A stretch of DNA of 64,000 nt from Hyphomonadaceae bacterium (GTDB lineage Bacteria > Pseudomonadota > Alphaproteobacteria > Caulobacterales > Hyphomonadaceae): assembly GCA_016714495.1 (NCBI GenBank), contig JADKDU010000002.1:434001-498000 (forward strand), read 5' to 3'. The stretch's first letter is position 1. Each line of letters opens with the position of its first letter. The notes below the pieces were generated by a model that saw only the letters and a program-made list of their open reading frames with translations, did not search any database and was not told the origin of the DNA. The position numbers were made by a program, and so were the translations under genes. Below are positions 46,718-55,376 of this stretch, piece by piece.

Positions 46718-47680
46718 ATGGCAGACAGCGGGAAGCTGGTTATCTCCTGTTCAACGCTCGGCTATGCGATCGCAGGCGCGACTGTGTCTGCGGCCATAGC
46801 GGCGGAACGCTGGGTTGGTCGCGGCGACGAGCAGGCGGCGGAAGAAGCTGCGGCGGCGGCGATGCGCGAAGCTCTGAACGCGGTTGATTTCACTGGGCAT
46901 GTGGTTGTCGGCGAAGTCGATATTCCGATCCTGAATGTCGGCGAGAGCGTGGGCACCGGTAACGGACCCGAACTCGACATCGCGCTGGAAGCTCTCGAAG
47001 GCACGACGCTGACGGCGAAGGCGATGCCGAATGCGCTGGCCGTGATTGCGGCTGCGCCGAAGGGCGGGCTCCTGCAGGTTCCCGATCTCTACATGGAAAA
47101 GCTGGCTATCGGGCCGGGCTACGAGCGCGGCGTCGTCGATCTCGATGCAAGCGCTGGCGAGAATGCAATCCGTCTTGCGAAGGCCAAGGGCGTTGATGTG
47201 CGCGAGATTACCGCATGTGTGCTGGACCGGCCGCGGCACGAGAAGATTATCGCGGACCTGCGCAAGGTCGGCGTGCGCATCAACTTGATTCCCGATGGCG
47301 ACGTGGCCGGCGCGATCAATACGGCGATGCCGGAGACGGCGATCGACATGTATGTCGGCCAGGGCAAGGCGCCCGAAGGCGTGCTGGCTGCTGCGGCGTT
47401 GCGGTGCGCGGGTGGGCAGATGCAGGCGCGGTTCGTGTTCCGCAACGATGCGGAGAAATACCAGGCGCAGCGCATGGGTCTCAAGGATGCCGGACGTCGG
47501 TATGAGCTGGACGATCTTGTTTCCGGCGAGGTGATCTTCGCGGCCACTGGCGTCACCAAGGGCACGCTGCTGGATGGCGCCGTGCGCGGCCGCGCAGGCG
47601 TCGAGACGTACACAATGCTGATGTCGTCGAGCGATGGCGTGGTGCGGAAGATCCGCTCGGTTACGCCTGTCGGGCGCTGA
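46718..47680 (+). CDS. glpX: GlpX-family class II fructose-1,6-bisphosphatase, divergent metal site
   Basis: 320 aa. Overall GlpX pattern is clear: WVGRGDEQAAEEAA, GESVGTGNGPELDIAL, NALAVIAAAPKGGLL, YMEKLAIGPG, IPDGDVAGAI, GKAPEGVLAAAAL and IFAATGVTKGTLLDG. It would hydrolyse fructose (or sedoheptulose) bisphosphate in gluconeogenesis. Compared with the E. coli sequence as I recall it, two metal-ligand aspartates (Asp33, Asp85) are Glu here, and the GEGE-x-DEAP loop is three residues shorter (GEVDIP). The N-terminus carries extra residues before the first helix. Position between hom and recJ fits the alphaproteobacterial gene; activity is not certain. Confidence 0.85.
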   Translation: MADSGKLVISCSTLGYAIAGATVSAAIAAERWVGRGDEQAAEEAAAAAMREALNAVDFTGHVVVGEVDIPILNVGESVGTGNGPELDIALEALEGTTLTAKAMPNALAVIAAAPKGGLLQVPDLYMEKLAIGPGYERGVVDLDASAGENAIRLAKAKGVDVREITACVLDRPRHEKIIADLRKVGVRINLIPDGDVAGAINTAMPETAIDMYVGQGKAPEGVLAAAALRCAGGQMQARFVFRNDAEKYQAQRMGLKDAGRRYELDDLVSGEVIFAATGVTKGTLLDGAVRGRAGVETYTMLMSSSDGVVRKIRSVTPVGR

Positions 47681-47689
47681 CGAATTTTA

Positions 47690-48487
47690 TCAAGCCGGTT
47701 CCTGAAGTCTGCGGACGGTCTTGAGGACCTGTTCGCGCGGCAGCATCTTTGCGGCGCCGACCATCATTCGGTTGCGCCCGCCGGTGATCACCACGCGCGT
47801 GTTGGCGCGGAAGCCCTGATAGCCTTCCTGCGCGACCGGCATGGACGCCATGGGCTTGCTGGTCTTGCCAAGACGCGTCTTGTCGGTGCCTGCGCGGTCG
47901 CGGAATTTCGACACTGTCGGGCCGGGACAAAGGCAGCTTACGTGCACACCCGTGCCGCGCGCTTCTTCCCATAGCGCCTCTGAAAAGGAGAGCACGAAGG
48001 CTTTGGAGGCGTAATAGATCGCCATCAGGGGGCCGGGCTGGAATGCCGCCGTGGATGCAACGTTGAGAACGCCGCCGCGCTTCTTTGCCAGCATACCCTT
48101 CCAGTAGATGTGCGTCAGTTCGGTGAGGGCGCGGATGTTGAGGTCAATCATGCCGAGCTGCGGTTCGATCGGCTGGTCTGCGAAACCGCCCGCGTGGCCG
48201 AAGCCGGCATTGTTGACCAACACATCGACGCTGAGACCGCGTTGAGCGATGTCTGTCGCGAGCTTTGCGCCTGCGCCGATGACGCCGAGATCGCCGGAGG
48301 CGATCGCGACCTTCACGCCGTATGTCTTGGCAAGCCGGTCGCCAACTTCCCCGAGGGCCGCCTCGCTGCGCGCCGTGATGATGAGATCATAGCCGTTCTT
48401 CGCGAAGCACTCCGCAAGATCGACGCCGATGCCCGCTGAGGCGCCGGTGACCAGCACTGTCTGTCCGCTGCCTGCATTGCCAGCCAT
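47690..48487 (-). CDS. SDR-family short-chain dehydrogenase
   Basis: 265 aa classical short-chain dehydrogenase/reductase: cofactor motif TGASAGIG, NNAG, catalytic Ser in NVASTAAF and YYASK. The ATG follows a strong AGGGGGAG. Ends 10 nt from the convergent glpX stop. The C-terminal segment (VVITGGRNRMMVGAAKMLPRE) resembles acyl-chain or ketone-reducing SDRs, but the substrate is unknown. Confidence 0.88.
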   Translation of the reverse strand: MAGNAGSGQTVLVTGASAGIGVDLAECFAKNGYDLIITARSEAALGEVGDRLAKTYGVKVAIASGDLGVIGAGAKLATDIAQRGLSVDVLVNNAGFGHAGGFADQPIEPQLGMIDLNIRALTELTHIYWKGMLAKKRGGVLNVASTAAFQPGPLMAIYYASKAFVLSFSEALWEEARGTGVHVSCLCPGPTVSKFRDRAGTDKTRLGKTSKPMASMPVAQEGYQGFRANTRVVITGGRNRMMVGAAKMLPREQVLKTVRRLQEPA

Positions 48488-48607
48488 GGCGCTCCCCCTT
48501 TTTGTTGGGCGCATGAGTGCGCCTGCGGGGAGATGGCCGTCAAGGAGAGCTGTTTCCGGCCGATTTGCCGCCCTTGAACCGACTCATGAACCGCCACACC
48601 TTGGCGT

Positions 48608-50401
48608 GTGTCCACAGCAACCGAAACGTCCCATTTCCTCGGCGTCGCGCATTCGCTTTCCGGCAAGGCGTGGCGGCAGCGGCCTATGGATGAAGCTCTG
48701 GCGGCGGAGCATTCGCGCAGACTGCAGGCGCCGGATGTCGTGGGCCGCTTGCTGTCTGCGCGGGGCGTGAAGCTGGACGAGGCGCAGCTCTTCCTCAATC
48801 CGACATTGAAGGACCTTTTTCCCGATCCGTCGACCTTCGCAGACATGGACAAGGCGGCCGAGGTAATCCTCGACGCTATCGTGTCGGGTAAGAAAGTGGC
48901 GGTGTTTGCGGACTATGATGTCGATGGCGGCACGTCATCGGCGATCCTGTCGCGCTATTTCCGGGCGTGGGGGCGGGAGCTGATCCTCTATGTGCCGGAC
49001 CGGCTGACCGAGGGCTTCGGGCCGACGCCGTTTGCGTTTCGTGCGCTGAAGGACATGGGCGCCGATCTGGTGGTGACCGTCGACTGCGGTGCGGCGGCGA
49101 TCGAGGCGCTGAAGACCGCCAACGAGATCGGTCTCGATGTGGTGGTGATGGACCACCACTTGATGCACGACGATCTTATGCCTTCGATCCTTGCGCTGGT
49201 GAATCCCAACCGGCCTGACGACAAGTCAGGGCATGGCTTCCTTGCGGCCGCTGGCGTGGTGTTTGTTTTGGTTGCGGCGCTTAACAGGCTGGCACGTAAG
49301 CGCGGCATCGCTCCCGAAGGCGGTTTGCCCGATCCGATGAAGTGGCTCGATCTTGCGGCGCTGGGGACGCTGTGCGACATGGCGCCGTTGAAGGGCGTGA
49401 ACCGGGCTTTCGTGACGCGCGGTTTGGCGTGCCTTGAACGGCTGGAGAATGCCGGGCTTAAGGCGTTGGCCGAGGTCGCTGGCATTGAAGCGCCGAAGTC
49501 TGTCTATCACGCGACATTCGTGCTCGGGCCTCGGCTGAATGCCGGCGGTCGCATCGGCGATCCATGGACGGCGGCGAAGCTGTTGGCGACGGATGATCGT
49601 GCAGAGGCGATCCAGCTGGCCGAGAAGCTCAACTTCCAGAACCAGGAGCGGAAAGAGGTCGAGGCCGGCATCCAGAAGGCGGCGATCGAACAGGTCGAGC
49701 GGCGGCTGGCCATGCAGCCTGACCTCGGCATTCTGGTGGTTGGCGGCGAAGGGTGGCATCCCGGCGTGATCGGAATCGTCGCGGGGCGGCTGAAGGAGAA
49801 ATATCACCGGCCAGCGATCGTCGTTGGCTGGGGCGAGGGGCTGGGGCCTGTGGCGCGGGGATCCGGTCGGTCGGTGCCGGGCGTCAATCTTGGCGAGCTG
49901 ATTTCCGGCGCTGCGAAATCCGGTCTGCTGCTGTCCGGCGGCGGGCACGCGATGGCCGCGGGACTGAGCATGGACCCCGCGCGGCTGGACGAGTTGCTGG
50001 TCTACCTCGAAGAGCGAACGCAGGGGACGACACGGGAGCTGGCGGAAGCGCGGGTGCTTGAAATCGACGGCGCGCTGTCGCCGGGCGCGGCAACCGGCGA
50101 GCTCCTGGACCTGGTCGAGCGGATCGGGCCGTTCGGGTCGAATGCGCCGGAACCGCTGTTCGCCGTGCCGAATGTCAGGGCCGCGGGCGCCCGGCGGGTT
50201 GGGGAGAACCACATGGCGTTCGACATGGTAGGGGAGGATGGCTCGCGGGTGCGGGCGATTGCGTTCCGGGTGGCCGACGGGCCGGAAGGGTTGGCGATCC
50301 AGCGCGGGGACGCCATTCACGTGGCTGGAAGGCTGCGACCGGACACATGGCGGGGGCCGGGAAAGGTGCAGATCGAGGTCGCGGATATTTCGCTGGCCTA
50401 G
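48608..50401 (+). CDS. recJ: Single-stranded-DNA-specific exonuclease RecJ
   Basis: 597 aa 5'-3' exonuclease for recombination and mismatch repair. DHH phosphoesterase motifs ADYDVDG, TVDCG, VVMDHH and NPNRPDD are in order, followed by the DHHA1 domain with SGGGHAMAAGLS and a C-terminal OB domain. Starts with GTG, because the first ATG in frame would cut into conserved N-terminal sequence. Divergent from the SDR gene. Third member of the hom-glpX-recJ order. Confidence 0.95.
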   Translation: MSTATETSHFLGVAHSLSGKAWRQRPMDEALAAEHSRRLQAPDVVGRLLSARGVKLDEAQLFLNPTLKDLFPDPSTFADMDKAAEVILDAIVSGKKVAVFADYDVDGGTSSAILSRYFRAWGRELILYVPDRLTEGFGPTPFAFRALKDMGADLVVTVDCGAAAIEALKTANEIGLDVVVMDHHLMHDDLMPSILALVNPNRPDDKSGHGFLAAAGVVFVLVAALNRLARKRGIAPEGGLPDPMKWLDLAALGTLCDMAPLKGVNRAFVTRGLACLERLENAGLKALAEVAGIEAPKSVYHATFVLGPRLNAGGRIGDPWTAAKLLATDDRAEAIQLAEKLNFQNQERKEVEAGIQKAAIEQVERRLAMQPDLGILVVGGEGWHPGVIGIVAGRLKEKYHRPAIVVGWGEGLGPVARGSGRSVPGVNLGELISGAAKSGLLLSGGGHAMAAGLSMDPARLDELLVYLEERTQGTTRELAEARVLEIDGALSPGAATGELLDLVERIGPFGSNAPEPLFAVPNVRAAGARRVGENHMAFDMVGEDGSRVRAIAFRVADGPEGLAIQRGDAIHVAGRLRPDTWRGPGKVQIEVADISLA

Positions 50402-50506
50402 GACCCTGGCGGGGTGAGACGCCGGGTCGCGACGGGGTCCAAAGGATTGGCCGCTTCCTGCTTGCAGCCCATGGGCGATGCAGCTATATCGCCCGCTTCG
50501 CTGAAC

Positions 50507-50581
50507 GGTCCCTTCGTCTATCGGTTAGGACGTCAGGTTTTCAACCTGAAAAGAGGGGTTCGACTCCCCTAGGGACTGCCA
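50507..50581 (+). tRNA. tRNA-Glu (TTC)
   Basis: Acceptor GGTCCCT pairs with AGGGACT. Anticodon arm TCAGG-TTTTCAA-CCTGA gives anticodon TTC. T-arm GGGG-TTCGACT-CCCC, discriminator G, encoded CCA. Confidence 0.97.
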
Positions 50582-50732
50582 GCGGATTGTTGCGGCTCGG
50601 GAATTTTCCCCGGCGAGTGCGTTGTTCTGGCGGCTGCCGCTTAGTTAATCACAAGTGGATAATCGCCCGGCGGGCTATGTTCGCCGGATAAACTGTCATG
50701 CTACAGTCGCGTCGCTGGGGAGCGCGTGGGTG

Positions 50733-51260
50733 ATGCAACCGCAACAGAATCAAGACTTGCCGGGAGAGGACGCCGAGCCGGCCATCACGATCGAGGGCCG
50801 CGTCAAGTGGTTTGACACGGCAAAGGGCTATGGGTTCGTGGTTCCTGATGGCGGACCGGCCGGCTGCGGGCTGAAGCGGGACGTTCTGCTCCATATCTCG
50901 GTGATGCGGAAATTCGGGCAGGATACGGCGCCAGAAGGCGCGCGCATTGTCTGCAACGTCGCGACGCGTGACCGCGGCTATCAGGTCAACGAGGTTCTGG
51001 AACTCTCGGCCAATGAGAACGACGACGCGCCGGAAGAGGGCGGGCCGGTCGAAATCGTGGTGGTGAAGTGGTTCAACCGCACAAAGGGGTATGGCTTCGT
51101 GCAGCGGTTGGAAGACCCCGAGGACATATTCATCCACATGGTGGTGGTGCGGAAGGCCGGAATCGAGGATCTGCAGCCTGGTCAGAAGCTGGTGGCCTCG
51201 GTTGGCAAGGGTCAGAAGGGCCGCCACATTGTGAGCGCGAAATTGCACACGGGGGCCTAG
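50733..51260 (+). CDS. Cold-shock protein with two cold-shock domains
   Basis: 175 aa with two OB-fold cold-shock domains: CSD1 at about residues 19-90 (GRVKWFDTAKGYGFV, RNP2-like VLLHIS) and CSD2 at about 108-172 (VKWFNRTKGYGFV, IFIHMV), joined by an acidic linker (NENDDAPEEGG). It would bind single-stranded RNA or DNA. CSD1 carries an insertion between the RNP motifs (about PAGCGLKRD). Double-CSD proteins are typical of alphaproteobacteria. The ATG at MQPQQNQ is chosen over an in-frame upstream extension across the previous intergenic region. Confidence 0.9.
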   Translation: MQPQQNQDLPGEDAEPAITIEGRVKWFDTAKGYGFVVPDGGPAGCGLKRDVLLHISVMRKFGQDTAPEGARIVCNVATRDRGYQVNEVLELSANENDDAPEEGGPVEIVVVKWFNRTKGYGFVQRLEDPEDIFIHMVVVRKAGIEDLQPGQKLVASVGKGQKGRHIVSAKLHTGA

Positions 51261-51278
51261 AGCAGCCCTTCCAGACAA

Positions 51279-52073
51279 TCAGGCAATCGTATCGACCACG
51301 CCGCCGTCGACGCGCATGGCCGCGCCCGTGGTGGCTGAGGCTTGCGGCGAGGCGAGATAGACGACGAGGTTGGCGACTTCTTCCACGGTTGCTGCGCGCT
51401 GGATGATCGAGGAGGAGCGGTGCTTCTTCACGAAGTCCGCTGCGGCGTCCTCGATCGACACGCCGGTCTTCGCAAGGACGGGGGCGAGCATCGCTTCGAC
51501 GCCTTCGGACAGTGTCGGACCCGGCAGGACGGAGTTCACTGTGACACCGGTGCCGGCCATGCGCTTGGCGAGGCCGCGGGCGAGCGCGATGTCGGCCGTC
51601 TTGGTGACGCCGTAGTGGATCATCTCGACCGGGATGTTAAGGCCGGACTCGGACGCCATGAAGATGACGCGGCCCCATCTGCGCGCGGCCATCGGAGGCA
51701 GGTAGGCGCGCGACAGGCGAACGCCGGACATGACGTTCACTTCGATATGGCGTTCCCATTCATCGTCAGGCGTGTCGAAGAAATCCTTTGGAACGAATAT
51801 GCCGACATTGTTGACCAGGATGTCGACCGGCGGGACGGCTTTGATGAGGTCAGCTACGCCTTCGGCCGTGCTGACATCGGCGGGGGCGGGCTTGAGGCTG
51901 GCGCCGGGGAGGTCGGCCTTGATCCGGGCCATGGCGGCGTCGACGGCGTCCTGCTTGCGGCCGTTGATGAAGACCGTGGCGCCGGCGGCGGCGAGGCCTT
52001 TGGCGATGCCGAAGCCGATGCCGACGGTTGAGCCGGTAACGAGGGCGGTTTTGCCGGTGAGATCGATCTTCAT
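51279..52073 (-). CDS. SDR-family oxidoreductase
   Basis: 264 aa short-chain dehydrogenase: TGSTVGIG cofactor loop, NNVGIF, Ser in FMASESG and the catalytic YGVTK. The C-terminus GAAMRVDGGVVDT is typical of 3-oxoacyl-ACP reductase-like SDRs, substrate unknown. ATG at MKIDLTGKTALVTG; the much longer upstream frame is a shadow of the DUF192 gene. Sits convergently between the cold-shock and DUF192 genes, which are often neighbours. Confidence 0.9.
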   Translation of the reverse strand: MKIDLTGKTALVTGSTVGIGFGIAKGLAAAGATVFINGRKQDAVDAAMARIKADLPGASLKPAPADVSTAEGVADLIKAVPPVDILVNNVGIFVPKDFFDTPDDEWERHIEVNVMSGVRLSRAYLPPMAARRWGRVIFMASESGLNIPVEMIHYGVTKTADIALARGLAKRMAGTGVTVNSVLPGPTLSEGVEAMLAPVLAKTGVSIEDAAADFVKKHRSSSIIQRAATVEEVANLVVYLASPQASATTGAAMRVDGGVVDTIA

Positions 52074-52223
52074 GGTGCGGGGTCCAGCGCTGGCGGGGCG
52101 ATGCAAGCCCCGATGATCCGCCCGATATAGGGACGTCGCCAGCGATTTCGCGGGGGCCCAGACAAATTCGCCGCAATGGCGCCGGCCCTTGGCTTGGCCG
52201 CTGAGGCGCCATAAACGGGCGGG

Positions 52224-52676
52224 ATGAAAAAGCTTGTTTCTCTTGCCGTTCTGGCCGCAGCCCTTGTTTCGCCCGCCCTCGCGCAGACGCCGACCGAGGC
52301 GGTGAGCATTGTCTCGGGCGGCAAGACGCATGCCTTCCAGGTGGAAGTGGCGGATACGCTGCCGGAGATTTCCAAGGGCCTTTCCGGCCGCACGACGCTG
52401 GGCAAGGACCAGGGCTTGCTGATGGATTTCCGGCAGGTGCGCGAGCAGTACAATCTCAACATGAAGGGCGTGCAGGTCGATCTCGACATGCTGTTCATCG
52501 ACGGCGAGGGCATGGTGCGCGCGATCGCCGCAAATGCGCGGCCGGGCAGCCTGCGCACCGTTGCGCCGGGGCTTGGCTCGGCGGCTGTGCTGCAAATCGC
52601 AGGCGGGCAGGCTGCTGCGCTCGGCCTCAAGCCGGGTGACACGGTGAAGAACAAGATCTTCGGCAATGGCGGCTGA
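52224..52676 (+). CDS. DUF192 family secreted protein
   Basis: 150 aa. Sec signal peptide (cleavage near PALAQ), then a DUF192 (PF02643) domain: FQVEVADTLPEISKGLSGR, QGLLMDF and MLFIDGEGMV with ALGLKPGD at the end. In place of the usual FWMKNT it reads YNLNMKGVQVDLD. Function unknown. Its 3' end overlaps the thioesterase start by 11 nt. Confidence 0.9.
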   Translation: MKKLVSLAVLAAALVSPALAQTPTEAVSIVSGGKTHAFQVEVADTLPEISKGLSGRTTLGKDQGLLMDFRQVREQYNLNMKGVQVDLDMLFIDGEGMVRAIAANARPGSLRTVAPGLGSAAVLQIAGGQAAALGLKPGDTVKNKIFGNGG

Positions 52677-53097
52677 TCCACCGCCTGTCTCGCCGCCGCC
52701 TCCGCCGGGCTTCGTCCATGTCCTGCGTGCGCCTTTCGTCAATCATGTCGGGCCGCTGCTTCAGCGCGAAGAGAATCTGCCGGGGAGGATGACGCTCGGC
52801 CTGCGGGTCGCGACGGTTCACACCAACACGATGGGCTTCATGCATGGCGGCATGATCGCCACGATCTGCGACAGCGCGATGGCGCGCGCCACGATCAGCG
52901 CGATGCCACGGCGTACGGTGACGCTGCGCATGGGCACGGAGTTCTTTGAGCCGGTGAAGACTGGCGCATGGCTCGAGGCGCATGCGCGGCTGGTCAATCA
53001 TGACGAGAACGTGGCGCATACGGAGTGCCTGATCATGGTCGGCAATCAGATGTGCGCGCGGAGCACGGGCATCTTCCGGTTACTGCGCAAGGTTTGA
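52666..53097 (+). CDS. PaaI-family hot-dog thioesterase
   Basis: 143 aa hot-dog fold acyl-CoA thioesterase. Characteristic MHGGMIATICDSAMA (active-site region) and a C-terminal strand ending CARSTGIFRL. N-terminus is Pro-rich (PPPVSPPPPPG). Overlap with DUF192 implies cotranslation. Substrate unknown. Confidence 0.88.
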   Translation: MAADPPPVSPPPPPGFVHVLRAPFVNHVGPLLQREENLPGRMTLGLRVATVHTNTMGFMHGGMIATICDSAMARATISAMPRRTVTLRMGTEFFEPVKTGAWLEAHARLVNHDENVAHTECLIMVGNQMCARSTGIFRLLRKV

Positions 53098-53100
53098 TCC

Positions 53101-53642
53101 TCATTCGTGTGGCTGTGGCTTCGCATTCGGACCAGCGCGCGCTGTCCGGGATGCTTTCGTTTCTCCCTCCTCAACGAGGGCGCGGGGGCTTAAGTCGTAG
53201 ACATCGATGTCGGCGATGACCCAGCCGCCGCCATGGATGTATAGGATCACGGGCAGCGGGCCGGCAGCGCCTTCGGGCGTGTAGACGCGGGCCTTCTGCG
53301 TGCCGGCGCCAGCGGGATAGCTCACGTCCTTGATGGTGACTTTTGGCATGCTCGCCATGTCGATGTTCTTGTCGTCGATGAGCGCCTTCACGGCGTCGGC
53401 GGGCGTCGGCTGTTTGCGGGCTTCGGCGGGCTCGAGCGTTTCGATCGGTTTGCCGCCGAGAGAGGCGAGCTTGGTCAGCACTTCCTGCATGTCGGCGTCT
53501 GCCTTGGGGGGGCGCGCGTTGCAGGTTTGGCTGGCGTTGTGGCGGCGGTCTCGGCGGCCGCAATGGGAGCTACCGGCTCTTTAGGTGCGCAGGAGACGAG
53601 GGCGAGCGCCGGGGCGCCGCCCAGAATAACTGACTTCGGCAC
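53101..53642 (-). pseudogene. Truncated, frame-broken alpha/beta hydrolase
   Basis: Only the front of a secreted HSL-type esterase. From a GTG (53642) a lipoprotein signal reads SVILGGAPALALVSC, then an Ala/Pro linker. The frame breaks at a G7 run on the plus strand (53506-53512); one more base would join it to ADADMQEVLTKLASLGG. The hydrolase region then reaches the oxyanion motif HGGGWVIADIDVYD but stops about 25 residues later after unrelated sequence, so the nucleophile, acid and His are missing. The indel might be an error; the truncation is real decay. Confidence 0.75.
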
Positions 53643-53787
53643 AGGGAATTCCCTTCGGTAACAACGATGTTCCACTGCACGAACGGTCGCTAACCCAGAC
53701 CGTTCCGGGCATTTCTGAATGCCCCCGGACCACCTCCGGTCATCGTCGCTTCCGTTCCGCCATGTTTGGGGTATAAGCCGCGCACAT

Positions 53788-53864
53788 CGGAGTGTGGCGC
53801 AGTCTGGTAGCGCATCTGCTTTGGGAGCAGAGGGTCGTTGGTTCGAATCCAGCCACTCCGACCA
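53788..53864 (+). tRNA. tRNA-Pro (TGG)
   Basis: Acceptor CGGAGTG pairs with CACTCCG. Anticodon arm TCTGC-TTTGGGA-GCAGA gives anticodon TGG. T-loop TTCGAAT, discriminator A, encoded CCA. Confidence 0.97.
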
Positions 53865-53885
53865 TTTCCCGGCCTGGTAGCATCG

Positions 53886-54575
53886 ATGACCGACCGCCCC
53901 GTGATCCTGCTGGCGGCGCATGGCGAGCGCGGCGGGGCTGCGAACAATGCGCGGCTGGCGAGAATCGTCGCGGATGTGGGCGCGATGATTCCCGAGGTCG
54001 ATGTCGGGTCGGTTCTTGTCAATGTCGAGGGCGTGACGGAGCGGGCGCTGGCGGCGTGCGGGGAGCGGTCGGTGGTATGCCTGCCTCTGCTGTTTTCGGA
54101 CGGCTATTTTTATCAGCAGCGGCTGAAGTCGGCTTTTACGGCGGCTAACCACCTGCTGGCGCCGCCTTTGGCGCTGTGGCGGTCGTTCGCGCCGTTCCTG
54201 GCGGACAATCTGGCGCTGCGGACGATCAGCCATGCGGCGGATCCGCGCGTGGTGCTGGTGGCGCATGGATCGAAGCAGACGGGCCGGTCCGCCTTATGTG
54301 CGCGGCAGGTGGGGGCGTTGATGCAGGCGCGCTATGGTCGGGTTGAAGTGGCGTTCCTCGAAGAGGCGCCGTTTGCGCGGGATGCGGCGGCGGCGGCTGA
54401 ACCGCCCTGGTCAGCCGTGGGGCTGTTCCTGGGCGAGGGGCTGCATGGGGGGGAGGATTTCGACGTGCTGGTATCGACCGCGCGGCATGCGCCTGTAGCG
54501 GCGTTTACGGCGGGAGAATTGCCCGGCTTGGCCGGGCTGATCGCCGCCGAGGTCCGCGACCGCTTGCGTAGTTGA
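53886..54575 (+). CDS. CbiX/SirB-like chelatase-fold protein
   Basis: 229 aa resembling sirohydrochlorin chelatase (CbiX) repeats. Two related halves each begin with a strand and His motif (ILLAAHGERGG and VVLVAHGSKQTGRS), the positions of the metal-binding and catalytic His in the family. The halves also have VCLPLLFSDGYFY and VGLFLGEGLHGGED. It might insert a metal into a tetrapyrrole, but no cobalamin or siroheme genes are near. ATG chosen 22 nt after the tRNA. Confidence 0.75.
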   Translation: MTDRPVILLAAHGERGGAANNARLARIVADVGAMIPEVDVGSVLVNVEGVTERALAACGERSVVCLPLLFSDGYFYQQRLKSAFTAANHLLAPPLALWRSFAPFLADNLALRTISHAADPRVVLVAHGSKQTGRSALCARQVGALMQARYGRVEVAFLEEAPFARDAAAAAEPPWSAVGLFLGEGLHGGEDFDVLVSTARHAPVAAFTAGELPGLAGLIAAEVRDRLRS

Positions 54576-54622
54576 GTTTTCATCTTTTTCCGGGCAGATG
54601 GGGACCGTTACGGAGTCGCTTG

Positions 54623-54928
54623 ATGCTCGCGAAAATCTACCGCCCCGCCCGGAACGCCATGCAGTCCGGCACGGCCAAATCCCAGGAATGGATGCTCGAA
54701 TTCGAGAGCGAGACCCCGCGCACCGTCGATCCGCTGATGGGCTGGATCTCGAACGCCGACACCAACCCGCAGGTGCGGATGACGTTCGAAACCCGCGAGG
54801 AGGCGATTGAGTTCGCCAAGCGTCAGGGCATTCCCTTCCAGGTCACCGAGACGCGTGAACCCCGCCGTGTCATCAAGAGCTATGCCGACAATTTCTCGGC
54901 CGTGCGCCGGAGACAGTGGACCCACTAA
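54623..54928 (+). CDS. NDUFS4-family complex I accessory subunit
   Basis: 101 aa. Matches the ETC complex I subunit conserved region (PF04800): LEFE, PRTVDPLMGW, SNADTNPQVRMTF, EEAIEFAKRQGIPFQV and YADNF. In alphaproteobacteria and mitochondria this subunit stabilises the N-module of NADH:quinone oxidoreductase. Directly followed by tRNA-Arg. The in-frame upstream extension to 54572 lacks similarity. Confidence 0.93.
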   Translation: MLAKIYRPARNAMQSGTAKSQEWMLEFESETPRTVDPLMGWISNADTNPQVRMTFETREEAIEFAKRQGIPFQVTETREPRRVIKSYADNFSAVRRRQWTH

Positions 54929-54983
54929 GCCCGCTCTGGCTTCCGCGCGTGAAGCCGCTTAAAGACGCCTCTGTTGCGCCAGA

Positions 54984-55060
54984 GATCCCGTAGCTCAACT
55001 GGATAGAGCACCCGCCTTCTAAGCGGGTGGTTGCAGGTTCAAGTCCTGCCGGGATCGCCA
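54984..55060 (+). tRNA. tRNA-Arg (TCT)
   Basis: Acceptor GATCCCG pairs with CGGGATC. Anticodon arm CCCGC-CTTCTAA-GCGGG gives anticodon TCT for AGA. Discriminator G, encoded CCA. It borders a lower-GC glycan gene pair. Confidence 0.97.
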
Positions 55061-55376
55061 AGCTTCCGTGCTCCGCAGCGTGGTCAACGCGTGCAATGCG
55101 GCAAGCGAGGCCGCGGCCGCCATTTCCCTGGGTTTCAACCGCTCTATATGTGTCCCCGAGCGAAGCGATTGTCGTGGCTCATGCTCGGGGTACGGGCGTT
55201 CGCGTGATGGTTCTGGGTTCGCCCGCGAAAAACGCGGCCAATGTTTTCCAGTGTGACAGGTTTTGAGAGTGCGAGCCGCTTCGTACCCGATCAGCGGGGC
55301 GGCTTTGTCAAAGCGCTGAACCAATGCCAAGGCGCAAGGGCTGATCAATTGAGGCCCGTCAGAAGGTTTGCCGAGC
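55061..55376. other. Intergenic after tRNA-Arg, no gene seen
   Basis: About 315 nt. No repeat of the tRNA 3' end, integrase fragment or RNA motif was recognised. It probably holds the promoter of the following glycan cassette. Confidence 0.5.
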
